Of a stretch of DNA of 64,000 nucleotides, positions 1 through 10,286 are shown piece after piece; within the stretch, counting starts at the first letter, position 1; each line of letters opens with the position of its first letter. Made by a program: the position numbers and the translations under genes. The DNA comes from Chryseobacterium gleum (GTDB lineage: Bacteria > Bacteroidota > Bacteroidia > Flavobacteriales > Flavobacteriaceae): positions 1 through 64,000 of the forward strand of contig CAMDGB010000008.1 in the NCBI GenBank assembly GCA_945897915.1, given 5' to 3'. The notes under the pieces were generated by a model. That model was not told the origin of the DNA and did not search any database. It was given only the letters and a program-made list of their open reading frames with translations.

Positions 1-591
1 TGGAGGCGTTGGCATAGTTCACTTTCTACTTGGTTTCGAGATTATCTATACAGTCCATTGGGCGGAAGTAAAGGGGGACCTTGGATGAAAGTTAGAAATA
101 CTTTCATTATATTTTTAGTCAGTGGTTTTTGGCATGGTGCCAATTGGACTTTTATTGTATGGGGTTTGCTAAATGCCATTTACTTTTTGCCCTTATTATT
201 GTTAAATAGAAACAGAAATAATTTAGAAGACATTCATTTTAAATGGAATTTTAATGGATTAAAAACGCTTTTTCAGATACTTATCACTTTTTCAATGACC
301 ACTTTTGCTTGGATATTTTTTAGAGCAAAATCTATTTCCGATGCTATTTTGTATATAAAAAACATGTTCACTAATTTGAATTTTGACAGTCAATATTTAA
401 ATAATGCTCGCTATGCACCAGAGTTATTATGGCTAATTGGTGGTTTTGTATTAATTGAATGGTTTCATAAATACAAAACAGAACCCATTTCTGGAAAATA
501 TGAAAACATAAAATTATTGTTATGCATCCTTGCTATTTTAGCATTAGGCGTTTTCTCAGATTATAAAGAATTTATTTATTTTCAGTTTTAA
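1..591 (+). CDS. MBOAT family O-acyltransferase (C-terminal part, truncated by window start)
   Basis: Frame open from base 1 (WRRWHSSLSTWFRDYLYSPLGGSKGG...), FWHGANWTFIVWG motif typical of AlgI/DltB-type MBOAT proteins. Confidence 0.9.
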   Translation, partial: WRRWHSSLSTWFRDYLYSPLGGSKGGPWMKVRNTFIIFLVSGFWHGANWTFIVWGLLNAIYFLPLLLLNRNRNNLEDIHFKWNFNGLKTLFQILITFSMTTFAWIFFRAKSISDAILYIKNMFTNLNFDSQYLNNARYAPELLWLIGGFVLIEWFHKYKTEPISGKYENIKLLLCILAILALGVFSDYKEFIYFQF

Positions 592-1466
592 TGAAACGTT
601 TTTTTAAACTTACAGTTCTTTTTGCTTTTATACTTTTTATTGCTTCATTGTTGTTAGATGTTATTTTTACAAAAATACTTTCTCAATCATCTGAACGAAA
701 TAAAGTTGAAAATATACTCCATTCTTTTGGTAAGAAATACGATGTAGTCATTATGGGAACTTCTCGAGCCAACAACCATTTTGTTACAAATTTGTTTGAA
801 AAAAAAGGGTTAAAATCGTTTAATTATGGTATTAGCGGTTCGCATTTATTCGAAACATCTTTGTTGTTAAAAATAATGATTGCAAATAAATTTCAAATTA
901 AGAATCTAATTTTGGAAGCTGATTTAAGTATTTGTAATGAAAAAAGAGACGAGGGAACTACGGCTCGTTTTATGCCTTATATTCACACAAATACTATTAT
1001 TAAAGAACATTATAAAAACGAATCAGATTTTAAACAACTCTATTATTTACCGTTTAATAGATATATAAAATTTGATGCGAAAATTGGTTTTAGAGAAGTA
1101 TCTGAAGTTATTGCAAAAAAAACCACTAATACGCTTTATAATAAAGGATATTACCCTTTAATTTCAGATAAAAAAGGAAGCATGAAAAATGATATTTCTA
1201 CCTTAAAAGTGATCCGAAATAAATATTACGAAGAAATTAAAAATACCTGCAAACAAAACAACATTAATTTAATTGTAGTGATGACACCAATGTGTAAAAA
1301 CACAAAAGGATTATATTATTTTGATAATGTAAAAAAACAATATCCAGAAATCAATAATTTTGAAAATATGGTTACAGACGATCGTTATTTTGCCTCTTGT
1401 GGACATTTGAATAACGAAGGTGCAATTATCTATACAAATCATATTATAAATACATTTTTTAAGTAG
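591..1466 (+). CDS. Hypothetical protein, SGNH/DltD-like partner of MBOAT acyltransferase
   Basis: ATG overlaps upstream stop (TAATG); N-terminal TM; VVIMGTSRANNHF motif resembling a GxS block. Confidence 0.6.
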   Translation: MKRFFKLTVLFAFILFIASLLLDVIFTKILSQSSERNKVENILHSFGKKYDVVIMGTSRANNHFVTNLFEKKGLKSFNYGISGSHLFETSLLLKIMIANKFQIKNLILEADLSICNEKRDEGTTARFMPYIHTNTIIKEHYKNESDFKQLYYLPFNRYIKFDAKIGFREVSEVIAKKTTNTLYNKGYYPLISDKKGSMKNDISTLKVIRNKYYEEIKNTCKQNNINLIVVMTPMCKNTKGLYYFDNVKKQYPEINNFENMVTDDRYFASCGHLNNEGAIIYTNHIINTFFK

Positions 1467-1781
1467 TACTTCTTCACGCTTTTTTTTTGTTTTTTAGACT
1501 TGATTTCTCTTTTAAAACATTAAAATTCCGCTCAATTTTTCATTTTCTGCAAATTTTATTTTAAATTTTTTGTGTACTCTAAAAGCTTATTAATCAATGT
1601 AATTATACTCAAATTTAAGTCGCTTGTTCATCTTAATAAAATGTTAATTACTTGATATTCAGAAAAATAATAAAAAATGTTGTATATTTGCCGAGTTAAT
1701 TCATTAGGAGTGGTCTGATTTATGTCAATCAAACACAATGTAAAAAATTGATTTTTTTGCCCTTTTGAGAAATAAATTTAC

Positions 1782-2420
1782 ATGAGAAAAGACATTTTTT
1801 ATTTTGGAGTTGCCATTGCATTTATTGCTATAATTAGTTCTGGTTTTAGTGCATTTAAAGAGGAATCTGTTTCAGGATTTCATATCGATGATTCGGAAGT
1901 ATACGAGTATCGAGTACCTTCAAAAGACGAATCGGTAAAGTTAAATTTTTCTATACCATATACAGGAAATACTTTTATCGGTTTCACACAAGCCCTCGGT
2001 GTCAAAGAATCTGCGGGTATTTACACTCTGGTTAATCCTTTTGGTTACATGGGAAAATACCAATTCGGAAGAAGCACATTAAGACACATTGGTGTTTACA
2101 ACTTCAAAAACTTCCTTAATAACCCTAACTTACAAGAAAACGCTTTTTATGCCTTATTGTGTATAAATAAATGGGAGTTAAGAAAAGAAATTAAAAATTA
2201 TTCAGGTAGAATAATTAATGGAATCAAAATCACAGAATCGGGTTTACTGGCTGCAGCGCATTTAGCGGGTGCAAGTTCAGTAAAAGCATATCTTCGAAGT
2301 AACGGAAAAAATGGTTTTAAAGACGGTTTTGGAACTTCTTTGAGGTCTTATATTAAAAGATTTAATGGATATGATACTTCTAACGTAATCTCAAATAGAT
2401 TCGCAAAAGTAACAGATTAA
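1782..2420 (+). CDS. Secreted protein with lysozyme/transglycosylase-like region
   Basis: Signal/TM N-terminus; KESAGIYTLVNPFGYMGKYQFGRSTL followed by AAAHLAGASSVKAYL. Confidence 0.55.
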   Translation: MRKDIFYFGVAIAFIAIISSGFSAFKEESVSGFHIDDSEVYEYRVPSKDESVKLNFSIPYTGNTFIGFTQALGVKESAGIYTLVNPFGYMGKYQFGRSTLRHIGVYNFKNFLNNPNLQENAFYALLCINKWELRKEIKNYSGRIINGIKITESGLLAAAHLAGASSVKAYLRSNGKNGFKDGFGTSLRSYIKRFNGYDTSNVISNRFAKVTD

Positions 2421-3154
2421 TTTTTTTGAATAATAAAAATACAAGGTCGATTATGTAAATCGACCTTTTGTTTTTTCCAGTCGTTTACGGTTTTTGTTTT
2501 TATAAATTCTGTTGGTAAAGTTATATCGCATGCTATGCACAAATTAGTTTGTGGATGAAGTGTGGTCAAAATATCTTCTAAGAATTTATTATTTCTGTAA
2601 GGCGTTTCCATAAAAAGTTGTGCTTGATTTTTTTCTTGAGACCATTTTTCTAAATTTCTCAAGGCACTTTTCTTTTCGTTTTTGTCGATAGGTAAGTAGC
2701 CAGTAAAAGCAAAACTTTGACCGTTCATACCGCTAGCCATTAATGCCATAAGTATTGAACTTGGTCCAACTAATGGCACTACTTGAATTCCTTTTTCATG
2801 GGCTAATTTTACAATTACAGCACCAGGATCTGCTATTCCCGGACATCCTGCTTCGCTCATTACGCCCATATTTATCCCGTTTAAAAGTGGTTGAATCATT
2901 TCATAATGCTCGACAACTTCCGTATGCTTATTTAATGACCATAATTGTAAATCAGGTTGTGATTTTTCAGGACAAATTGCTTTGATGCATTTTCTAGCTG
3001 TTTTTTCATTTTCAACAATATAATAATCTAAAAGTTCAATACACCTTTTAATGTTTTGAGGTAACACATCGTTTGGGTCAACTGAAACTTCGCCTGGATT
3101 TGATAAAGTACAAGGTATTAAATATAATTTACCAAATGTTGAGGTTGTATTCAT
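2417..3154 (-). CDS. SAM-dependent methyltransferase, tetrapyrrole methylase/RsmI-like
   Basis: GVMSEAGCPGIADPGA and VPLVGPSSILMALMASG motifs. Confidence 0.85.
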   Translation of the reverse strand: MNTTSTFGKLYLIPCTLSNPGEVSVDPNDVLPQNIKRCIELLDYYIVENEKTARKCIKAICPEKSQPDLQLWSLNKHTEVVEHYEMIQPLLNGINMGVMSEAGCPGIADPGAVIVKLAHEKGIQVVPLVGPSSILMALMASGMNGQSFAFTGYLPIDKNEKKSALRNLEKWSQEKNQAQLFMETPYRNNKFLEDILTTLHPQTNLCIACDITLPTEFIKTKTVNDWKKQKVDLHNRPCIFIIQKN

Positions 3155-3191
3155 CTTTTATATTTTAATAAAGAAAAAGGGCTAGTTAAAA

Positions 3192-3653
3192 CTAATTTGA
3201 TTTAATTTTTGAAGCAATTATTGTACATACCTCATCTAATAAATGAAATACGTGTTCAAAATCTTCTATTTCACCGTAATACGGGTCTGGTACTTCAAAA
3301 CCATCGGAAGTTTGTAATTCTTTTAAAATTACTTTCACTTTTTGTTTTGATTTTTCATCAGGCGCTATAGCAATTACGTTGTTGTAATTAGAAGTATCCA
3401 TTACATAAATATGGTCAAATGTTTCAAAATCAGATTTAGTAATTTGTCTACACTTTTGTTGGCTAATATCTATACCAAATTTTTTGGCAGTTAATACGGA
3501 ACGCTTGTCTGGTGGTGCTCCAACATGGTAATTACCAGTTCCAGCACTATCAATAAAATAATCTTGTTTAGGGAGTTTTGATTGTAAAATGCCTTCTGCT
3601 AATGGTGAGCGACATATATTACCTAAGCAAACCATTAAAACCTTGGTAGGCAT
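3192..3653 (-). CDS. Low molecular weight protein-tyrosine phosphatase
   Basis: VLMVCLGNICRSPLAEG active-site loop and VPDPYYG. Confidence 0.95.
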   Translation of the reverse strand: MPTKVLMVCLGNICRSPLAEGILQSKLPKQDYFIDSAGTGNYHVGAPPDKRSVLTAKKFGIDISQQKCRQITKSDFETFDHIYVMDTSNYNNVIAIAPDEKSKQKVKVILKELQTSDGFEVPDPYYGEIEDFEHVFHLLDEVCTIIASKIKSN

Positions 3654-3654
3654 T

Positions 3655-5088
3655 TTAAATACTCAGCTTTTTGTTAATGTCTTCCACAAACTTTTTAAAT
3701 TGTTTGTCGGTAGCTACTAAATTGTCTACTGTTTTCACAGCGTGAAGTACGGTTGCATGATCTCTATCTCCAATTTGCGAACCAATGTTTGCTAATGAAG
3801 CTTTAGTGAATTTTTTAGAAAAATACATAGCTAATTGACGCGCTTGAACAATGTGACGTTTTCTAGTTTTAGATTTTAAAGTTTCTGTATCCAATTGGAA
3901 ATAATCTGAAACCACTTTTTGAATGTAGTCAATAGAAATTTCACGTTTGATATTTTTCACAAACTTCTCTACAACTTGTTTTGCTAGTTCTAGATTAATT
4001 TCACGTTTGTTGAATGAAGACTGTGCAATTAATGAAATAATAGCGCCTTCTAATTCTCTAACGTTAGATTTTATATGTTTGGCTACATATTCTAAAATTT
4101 CATCTGGCATTTCAACCCCATCTCTGTATAAAATGTTTCTTAAGATAGAAATTCTTGTTTCGTAATCAGGTTGGTGCAATTCTGCAGACAATCCCCATTT
4201 GAATCGAGACAATAAGCGTTGCTCGATGTCTTGCATATCAACTGGCGCTTTGTCAGAAGTTAAAATAACTTGTTTTCCGTTTTGATGCAAATAATTAAAA
4301 ATATGGAAGAACACATCTTGTGTGCCTGCTTTTCCGGATAAAAATTGAACATCATCAATAATTAAAACATCAATAAGTTGGTAGAAGTGAATGAAATCAT
4401 TTCTAGTATTTTTCTTTACAGATTCGATATATTGTTGCGTGAAAATTTCAGCAGAAATATATAAAACTGTTTTTTCTGGATATTTATCTTTAATTTCAAC
4501 ACCGATAGCATGTGCTAAATGCGTTTTACCTAAACCAACACCGCCAAAAATTAATAATGGATTAAATGAAGTGCCACCTGGCTTATTAGCAACTGCCATA
4601 CCTGCGCTTCTTGATAATCGGTTAGAATCACCTTCTAAAAAATTATCAAAACTATAATTGGCATTTAATTGAGATTCTATTTTTACATTTCTGATTCCTG
4701 GAATAATAAACGGATTTTTTAATTCCGGATTTTTATTCACAATAGGCACATCAATTTCTTGCGTTTTTACAGAACTACGATAGGTACTAGGAATTTGTTC
4801 TGTAAATGGAAGTTTATTGCCAGAAGTATTTTCCATTTTAATTTTATACACTAGCTTTGCTTGGTTTCCAAGTTCTTTAGTTAAAGCAGTTTTTAAAATA
4901 ATTACATAATGTTCTTCAAGCCATTCGTAAAAGAATTTACTAGGAACTTGTATATGCAAAGCATTGTCTTCTGATAAACTAATTGCCACAATAGGTTCAA
5001 ACCAAGTTTTATAGGCTTGTTCCTGAATGTTGTCCTTAATAAAGGACAAGCAATTATTCCAAACAGATTTTGCTGCATTAGTCATCAT
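3655..5088 (-). CDS. dnaA: Chromosomal replication initiator protein DnaA
   Basis: Walker A GGVGLGKTHLAHAIG, DVLIIDDVQFLSGK, C-terminal IGDRDHATVLHAVKTV. Confidence 0.98.
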   Translation of the reverse strand: MMTNAAKSVWNNCLSFIKDNIQEQAYKTWFEPIVAISLSEDNALHIQVPSKFFYEWLEEHYVIILKTALTKELGNQAKLVYKIKMENTSGNKLPFTEQIPSTYRSSVKTQEIDVPIVNKNPELKNPFIIPGIRNVKIESQLNANYSFDNFLEGDSNRLSRSAGMAVANKPGGTSFNPLLIFGGVGLGKTHLAHAIGVEIKDKYPEKTVLYISAEIFTQQYIESVKKNTRNDFIHFYQLIDVLIIDDVQFLSGKAGTQDVFFHIFNYLHQNGKQVILTSDKAPVDMQDIEQRLLSRFKWGLSAELHQPDYETRISILRNILYRDGVEMPDEILEYVAKHIKSNVRELEGAIISLIAQSSFNKREINLELAKQVVEKFVKNIKREISIDYIQKVVSDYFQLDTETLKSKTRKRHIVQARQLAMYFSKKFTKASLANIGSQIGDRDHATVLHAVKTVDNLVATDKQFKKFVEDINKKLSI

Positions 5089-5306
5089 GTGCTGTAATTT
5101 TAAAATTTTTTAATCTAATTTTGAGAAAAAGAAATTATTAACTTTTTTTATGTAGATTTTATTGGGAGAGCAAATATGTGAACAAATTTATTTAAAAAAA
5201 AATGAAATGCTATTGTAAATTAAAAAATATTGTTGTATGTAGTTTTGATTTTTATTTAATAAATTAATTACATTTAATTTTTAAGTCATAAATATATAAA
5301 ATAATA

Positions 5307-5711
5307 ATGAAAGAATACGAATTTACAGTACGAGTTAGGTACGCAGAAATTGATCAGATGGGTGTTGTATATCATGGGAATTACGCGCAATATTTTGAAA
5401 TGGGTAGAGTAGAGTGGTTAAGAAACTTAGGTGTTTCCTATAAATGGATGGAAGAAAACGGCGTAATGCTACCTGTTGTTTCTTTAGAAATGAATTATAA
5501 AAAACCAGCACGTTATGACGATGTATTGCTTGTAAAAACAATACTAAAAAGTCAAAATTCTGTAAAAATAGAATTTGACTATGAAATTTATAATCAACAA
5601 AATCAATTGTTAACAACCGGCTATTCGATGCTTGTTTTTGTAGATATGAAAACAGGTAGGCCAATTGTGCCACCAAAATACGTTTCTGATAAAATAAATG
5701 AAATAATATAA
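5307..5711 (+). CDS. Acyl-CoA thioesterase (hotdog, YbgC/FadM-like)
   Basis: VRYAEIDQMGVVYHGNYAQYFEMGRVEWLR. Confidence 0.9.
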   Translation: MKEYEFTVRVRYAEIDQMGVVYHGNYAQYFEMGRVEWLRNLGVSYKWMEENGVMLPVVSLEMNYKKPARYDDVLLVKTILKSQNSVKIEFDYEIYNQQNQLLTTGYSMLVFVDMKTGRPIVPPKYVSDKINEII

Positions 5712-6466
5712 TGGATTTATCTGAATTTGAACGCTTATTTGATAAGGAAAATTATAAAAGACATCCGTGGGAAATTTCTAGAAAAAAAGTACTTTTAAAT
5801 CTGTTAGCTACTTCGGAAATTAAGTTTCCTATCAAACGAATTGTAGATATTGGTGGAGGAGATGCTTATGTTATAAATGAAATTTACAATCAAAATTTGG
5901 CAGATGAATATTTTACAATAGATACAGCGTATTCACCAGAAATCATTCCGCAATTAAAGAAAAATTATGGTGAAAATAAAATTCATTATATACAAAATGT
6001 AGCGGATTATTTAAATGATTTTTCAACAGATGATGCTACTTTGTTTTTATGTATGGATGTTTTAGAACATTTAGAATCAGAGTCTGATATTTTGAAACAT
6101 TTTACAGCAAATAATAATTATTTTTTATTTGCAGTACCTGCTTTTCAGTCTGTTTTCTCAAAACATGATTTATTATTAGGGCATTTCAGAAGATATAATT
6201 TACAAGAATTGAAAAAAGTTTTACATCAATATCAATTTCAAATTAAAGATAATGGTTATTATTTCTCATCATTATTATGGGTTAGGTGGATAGAAAGTAT
6301 CTTTAATAAAAATAAAAAGGCATCAATTGATAATTGGTCTGGTAATGCTTTTAAATCTAAGTTGATTGTAGCTCTGTTAGAACTCGATTTTGCTTTTACT
6401 AAATTAGCACAAAAATTCGGAATTAATATTTATGGATTATCTTGTTATTGTATCTGTAAAAAATAA
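5711..6466 (+). CDS. Class I SAM-dependent methyltransferase
   Basis: RIVDIGGGDAYVI; FLCMDVLEHL. Confidence 0.8.
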   Translation: MDLSEFERLFDKENYKRHPWEISRKKVLLNLLATSEIKFPIKRIVDIGGGDAYVINEIYNQNLADEYFTIDTAYSPEIIPQLKKNYGENKIHYIQNVADYLNDFSTDDATLFLCMDVLEHLESESDILKHFTANNNYFLFAVPAFQSVFSKHDLLLGHFRRYNLQELKKVLHQYQFQIKDNGYYFSSLLWVRWIESIFNKNKKASIDNWSGNAFKSKLIVALLELDFAFTKLAQKFGINIYGLSCYCICKK

Positions 6467-6496
6467 ACTTTATATTTTAAACTAGTTACTTTATTA

Positions 6497-7114
6497 TTAG
6501 ATTTCTTCTATTTCAATTTCAAATAAAGCAGTAAAAATGGCAACTATTTCTTTGGCATTTTTTTTCCTTGCAGCAATCTGAATTTCGCAATACATTTCCA
6601 TTTTCTGATTAACAATCTGAATGTTCTTTTCTTTAATAATTCGCATTACTTTGTTCATGTTTTTATAATCGAAAGTAATTTTGAACTGTTTGTCAATGGT
6701 ATTTTCCACAATGTTTGCTTCATCTAAAGTAAGTTTAGCTGTAGTTTTATAAGCAGAAATTAACCCTCCAACGCCTAATTTGACTCCTCCAAAATAACGA
6801 ACTACCACCACTAAAACATTTGTAATTTCAAAGGATTGAATTTGTCCGTAAATAGGCATTCCTGCTGAATTACTTGGTTCACCATCATCATTGGCTCTAA
6901 ATTTAAGAGTTTCAGTGCCAATTTGGTATGCATAGCACCAATGACGTGCCGAAAAATGTTCGGTTTTTAAATTTTCTAAATAAGTTTTTACTTCAATTTC
7001 TGAAGTTAATGGGAAAGCAAAACCAAAAAACTTACTGTTTTGTTCTTTAAATAAAATATTTTCAACCGAATTTTCAATGGTTTTATATGTGTCTTTAATT
7101 TGGAGTTCTTGCAA
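6497..7114 (-). CDS. YigZ/IMPACT family protein
   Basis: ANDDGEPSNSAGMPIYGQI and VVVVRYFGGVKLGVGGLISAY. Confidence 0.92.
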   Translation of the reverse strand: MQELQIKDTYKTIENSVENILFKEQNSKFFGFAFPLTSEIEVKTYLENLKTEHFSARHWCYAYQIGTETLKFRANDDGEPSNSAGMPIYGQIQSFEITNVLVVVVRYFGGVKLGVGGLISAYKTTAKLTLDEANIVENTIDKQFKITFDYKNMNKVMRIIKEKNIQIVNQKMEMYCEIQIAARKKNAKEIVAIFTALFEIEIEEI

Positions 7115-7116
7115 TT

Positions 7117-7719
7117 TTATAATATTTTTTTATCGAATAAATGGGTTACATCATCTTGCCCTACACGTATTTGCCATGTATTTATTCCTAATGCTTCAGC
7201 TGCTTCAATATGTTCAATGGTATCGTCTACAAAAAGCGTCTTTTTTGGATTTAAATTATTCTGCTTCAAAATTAAGTTGAAAAAGGCCTCATCTGGTTTT
7301 CTCACTTTGATTTCGTAAGAAAAATAAATTTTATTAAAATGAGCGTAAAATTCTCTTGCAAAAGTTAATCCTACTCGATGTTCAAATTTATCAATATGTG
7401 TCGGATTCGTGTTACTTAATAAAAATATATTGTACTTATTTCTTAATTTTTCTAAAAATTCCAATCGTTCTAATGGAAAATCGCCAATAATAGCATTCCA
7501 AGCTTCTCTAATTTCTAAAAGATCGACATTTGGTATGTGCTTCTGAATGGTTTCCATAAACTGCATTTCATCTATTTTTCCTGTTTCAAATAAAATAGCA
7601 GCGACTTTTAAATCGTCAGACCAAACTTTTAATCCTAATTTTTTAAATGCATCAACACTCGCTTGATGGTTCAAGTTTAAAAATACATCTCCTAAATCAA
7701 AAATAATTGCCTCAATCAT
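7117..7719 (-). CDS. HAD family hydrolase/phosphatase
   Basis: IIFDLGDVF, LLSNTN, FVDDTIEHIEAAEALG. Confidence 0.9.
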   Translation of the reverse strand: MIEAIIFDLGDVFLNLNHQASVDAFKKLGLKVWSDDLKVAAILFETGKIDEMQFMETIQKHIPNVDLLEIREAWNAIIGDFPLERLEFLEKLRNKYNIFLLSNTNPTHIDKFEHRVGLTFAREFYAHFNKIYFSYEIKVRKPDEAFFNLILKQNNLNPKKTLFVDDTIEHIEAAEALGINTWQIRVGQDDVTHLFDKKIL

Positions 7720-8755
7720 AATTTATGTATGTTTTTAGTTGGTTATTTTTAATTTTTATAGTTTTTTCAGGAATAAAATTAAAGTGAGGACGTATTACAC
7801 CTTCAAAAATTTTAGTCTCAGCTATAAAAACCCTCGCTTCATCCCATAAATGGTTATTTATAAATTGTTGCAAGGTAAATGTGCCACCTTCGATAATAAC
7901 AGATTGAATGTTTTTTTCAAATAAATGAGTTAAGATATTAGAAATCAAATGAGTATCAAACTGTGTGCATTTGTAAGTCACATTTATCGAATGTACACAA
8001 TTTTCTTCTTCTGTAAAAATAATTGTAGGATTTTTTTTGTTTTTTACATTAAATCCTTCTGGAACTTTATTAGATTTATCAATAATAATCCGAGTAGGTT
8101 GCTGCCCAAACCAATCTCTAGCATCTAAACTTGAATTATCATTTAAAACTGTCGTAGTGCCAACTAAAACGGCTTGTTCTTCCGTTCGATATTTGTGTAC
8201 CAATTGTCTAGAATAGGTATTTGAGATAGCAAAAGAGGTTTTTGAATTGGGTAAAAAAGGCGCAATAAATCCGTCTGCCGTTTCTGCCCATTTTAGTATA
8301 ATATATGGTCGTTTTTTAGTGTTAAATGTAAAAAATCGTTTATTTATTGTTAAGCATGCTGCCTCTAAAACATTTAGTATCACTTCGCACCCTGCTTCTT
8401 TTAATTTTTCAACACCTTTTCCGGCCACTTCTGAATAACTATCAATACAACCAATTACTACTTTTGGAATTTTATGTGTTATAATCAAATTAGAACACGG
8501 AGGTGTTTTTCCAAAATGACTACAAGGTTCTAAATTAACGTAAATGGTGCTTTTGGAGAGTAATTCTTTGTTTTTTACTGAGTTTATAGCATGTACTTCA
8601 GCATGTGGTTCGCCCGCTTTTTTATGCCAACCTTCGCCAATTATTTTTCCATTATGTACAATCACACTTCCTACTAACGGATTAGGATATGTAGTTCCTA
8701 AACCATTTTTAGCCAATTGCAAACAACGTTTCATGTATATTTCATGCTCAATCAT
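7712..8755 (-). CDS. ribD: Bifunctional diaminohydroxyphosphoribosylaminopyrimidine deaminase/reductase RibD
   Basis: NPLVGSVIVHNGKIIGEGWH, PHAEVHAI, NLEPCSHFGKTPPCSNLI. Confidence 0.95.
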   Translation of the reverse strand: MIEHEIYMKRCLQLAKNGLGTTYPNPLVGSVIVHNGKIIGEGWHKKAGEPHAEVHAINSVKNKELLSKSTIYVNLEPCSHFGKTPPCSNLIITHKIPKVVIGCIDSYSEVAGKGVEKLKEAGCEVILNVLEAACLTINKRFFTFNTKKRPYIILKWAETADGFIAPFLPNSKTSFAISNTYSRQLVHKYRTEEQAVLVGTTTVLNDNSSLDARDWFGQQPTRIIIDKSNKVPEGFNVKNKKNPTIIFTEEENCVHSINVTYKCTQFDTHLISNILTHLFEKNIQSVIIEGGTFTLQQFINNHLWDEARVFIAETKIFEGVIRPHFNFIPEKTIKIKNNQLKTYINYD

Positions 8756-8792
8756 CTTACAAATTTAGTACTTTTACATTTTATATTTGCAA

Positions 8793-9275
8793 ATGGACTA
8801 CATAATACGAAAAATTGAACCTAAAGACAATTTGAAAATTGCGAGTGTGATTCGAAATGTTTTTGAAGAATTAGACGCACCAAAAGTAGGAACAGCTTAT
8901 GCAGATCCACATTTGACATCATTATTTAAAGTATATCAAGCTGATAATGAAATTTATTTTGTAGTTGAAAAAGATCAAATTATTTTAGGTGGTTGTGGAA
9001 TAGGTACATTAATTGAATCCGAAATTAAAATTTGCGAATTACAAAAAATGTATTTAGCAAAAGAGGCTCGAGGTAAAGGAATCGCAAATGAATTATTACA
9101 GAAATGTTTAACATTTGCTAAACAAGTGGGTTATGATAAATGTTACATTGAAACCTTACCATTTATGAAAGATGCACAGAAATTATATATAAAATCTGGT
9201 TTTACTTACATTGATGCACCGTTAGGTTCCACAGGACATAATGCTTGTGATGTGTTTATGATTAAAGATTTGTAG
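8793..9275 (+). CDS. GNAT family N-acetyltransferase
   Basis: LQKMYLAKEARGKGIANELLQKCL; first ATG at 8793 preferred over TTG at 8787. Confidence 0.9.
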   Translation: MDYIIRKIEPKDNLKIASVIRNVFEELDAPKVGTAYADPHLTSLFKVYQADNEIYFVVEKDQIILGGCGIGTLIESEIKICELQKMYLAKEARGKGIANELLQKCLTFAKQVGYDKCYIETLPFMKDAQKLYIKSGFTYIDAPLGSTGHNACDVFMIKDL

Positions 9276-9354
9276 TTTTTTAGCCACCGATTATAATAAT
9301 TTGCACTGATTTAATCCTTTAATCTGCAGCAAAACATTTTAACAAAACTTTTAT

Positions 9355-10227
9355 ATGAACATAATAAACTTAAAAACCCATTTCTTTTCAGAATTGCAAA
9401 ACATTCAAGATATTTCAGAAATAGAAAGTTTCTTTTTTATTTTAACGGAATTTCTACACAATTTAAAAAGAATTGATGTTTCTCTAAACCCTGGTTTTGA
9501 AGTTTCTGAAACAGATTTAGAAAAATGGCAAACTATAATTTCAGAACTTAAAACCGAAAAACCAATTCAATATATCACTGGTGAAGCCTGGTTTTATGGT
9601 TTGCGATTTGGAGTCAACGAAAATACGTTAATCCCACGTCCAGAAACGGAAGAATTAGTAGAATGGATAATTGAAAGTCAAAAGTTACAAGTTGAAAATC
9701 TAACCCCCAAAAAATCTAAAAACCTAACAATACTTGATATAGGAACAGGTTCGGGATGCATTCCGATTGTCTTAAAAAAGGAAATTCCTAATACTGACGT
9801 TTCTGCAATTGATATTTCTCAAAAGGCACTTGAAATGGCTCGTAAAAATGCATTAGATAATCAAGTTGAAGTCAAATTCATACTTCAAAATATTTTAGAA
9901 ACAGCATCTCTATATAAAAAATACGACATCATAGTTTCTAATCCGCCGTATGTTCGAAATATTGAAAAACAAGAAATGAAAAGGAATGTATTAGAATATG
10001 AACCTCATTTGGCTTTATTCGTGGATGATACAGATGCGTTATTATTTTACAGAAAAATTTCCCAATTGGCTTTAAAAAGTTTAGCGCCAAACGGAAAATT
10101 ATTTTTCGAAATCAATCAATATTTAGGAAAAGAAACGGTTGAATTATTAGAGCAAATAGGTTTCAAAAACATTGAACTTCGTAAAGATTTGATGGGAAAT
10201 GACAGAATGATTTGTTGCAGTTTATAA
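9355..10227 (+). CDS. prmC: Peptide chain release factor N(5)-glutamine methyltransferase PrmC
   Basis: LIPRPETEELVEW, ILDIGTGSGCIPI, IVSNPPYV. Confidence 0.95.
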   Translation: MNIINLKTHFFSELQNIQDISEIESFFFILTEFLHNLKRIDVSLNPGFEVSETDLEKWQTIISELKTEKPIQYITGEAWFYGLRFGVNENTLIPRPETEELVEWIIESQKLQVENLTPKKSKNLTILDIGTGSGCIPIVLKKEIPNTDVSAIDISQKALEMARKNALDNQVEVKFILQNILETASLYKKYDIIVSNPPYVRNIEKQEMKRNVLEYEPHLALFVDDTDALLFYRKISQLALKSLAPNGKLFFEINQYLGKETVELLEQIGFKNIELRKDLMGNDRMICCSL

Positions 10228-10286
10228 TTTCAAATTTCGTTGTTCAAAATTTTGATTAACGAACTTTGAACAACGAATTTTGAAAT
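10227..10286. terminator. Long AT-rich inverted repeat between convergent genes
   Basis: ATTTCAAATTTCGTTGTTCAAAATT (10227-10251) pairs with AACTTTGAACAACGAATTTTGAAAT (10262-10286), about 23/25 complementary, 10-nt loop. Confidence 0.6.

Noticed and set aside
5089-5306. oriC adjacent to dnaA
   Set aside because: Intergenic region is AT-rich but I found no cluster of TTATCCACA-type boxes; a single TGTGGATAA near 11267 lies inside a coding sequence and is probably chance.
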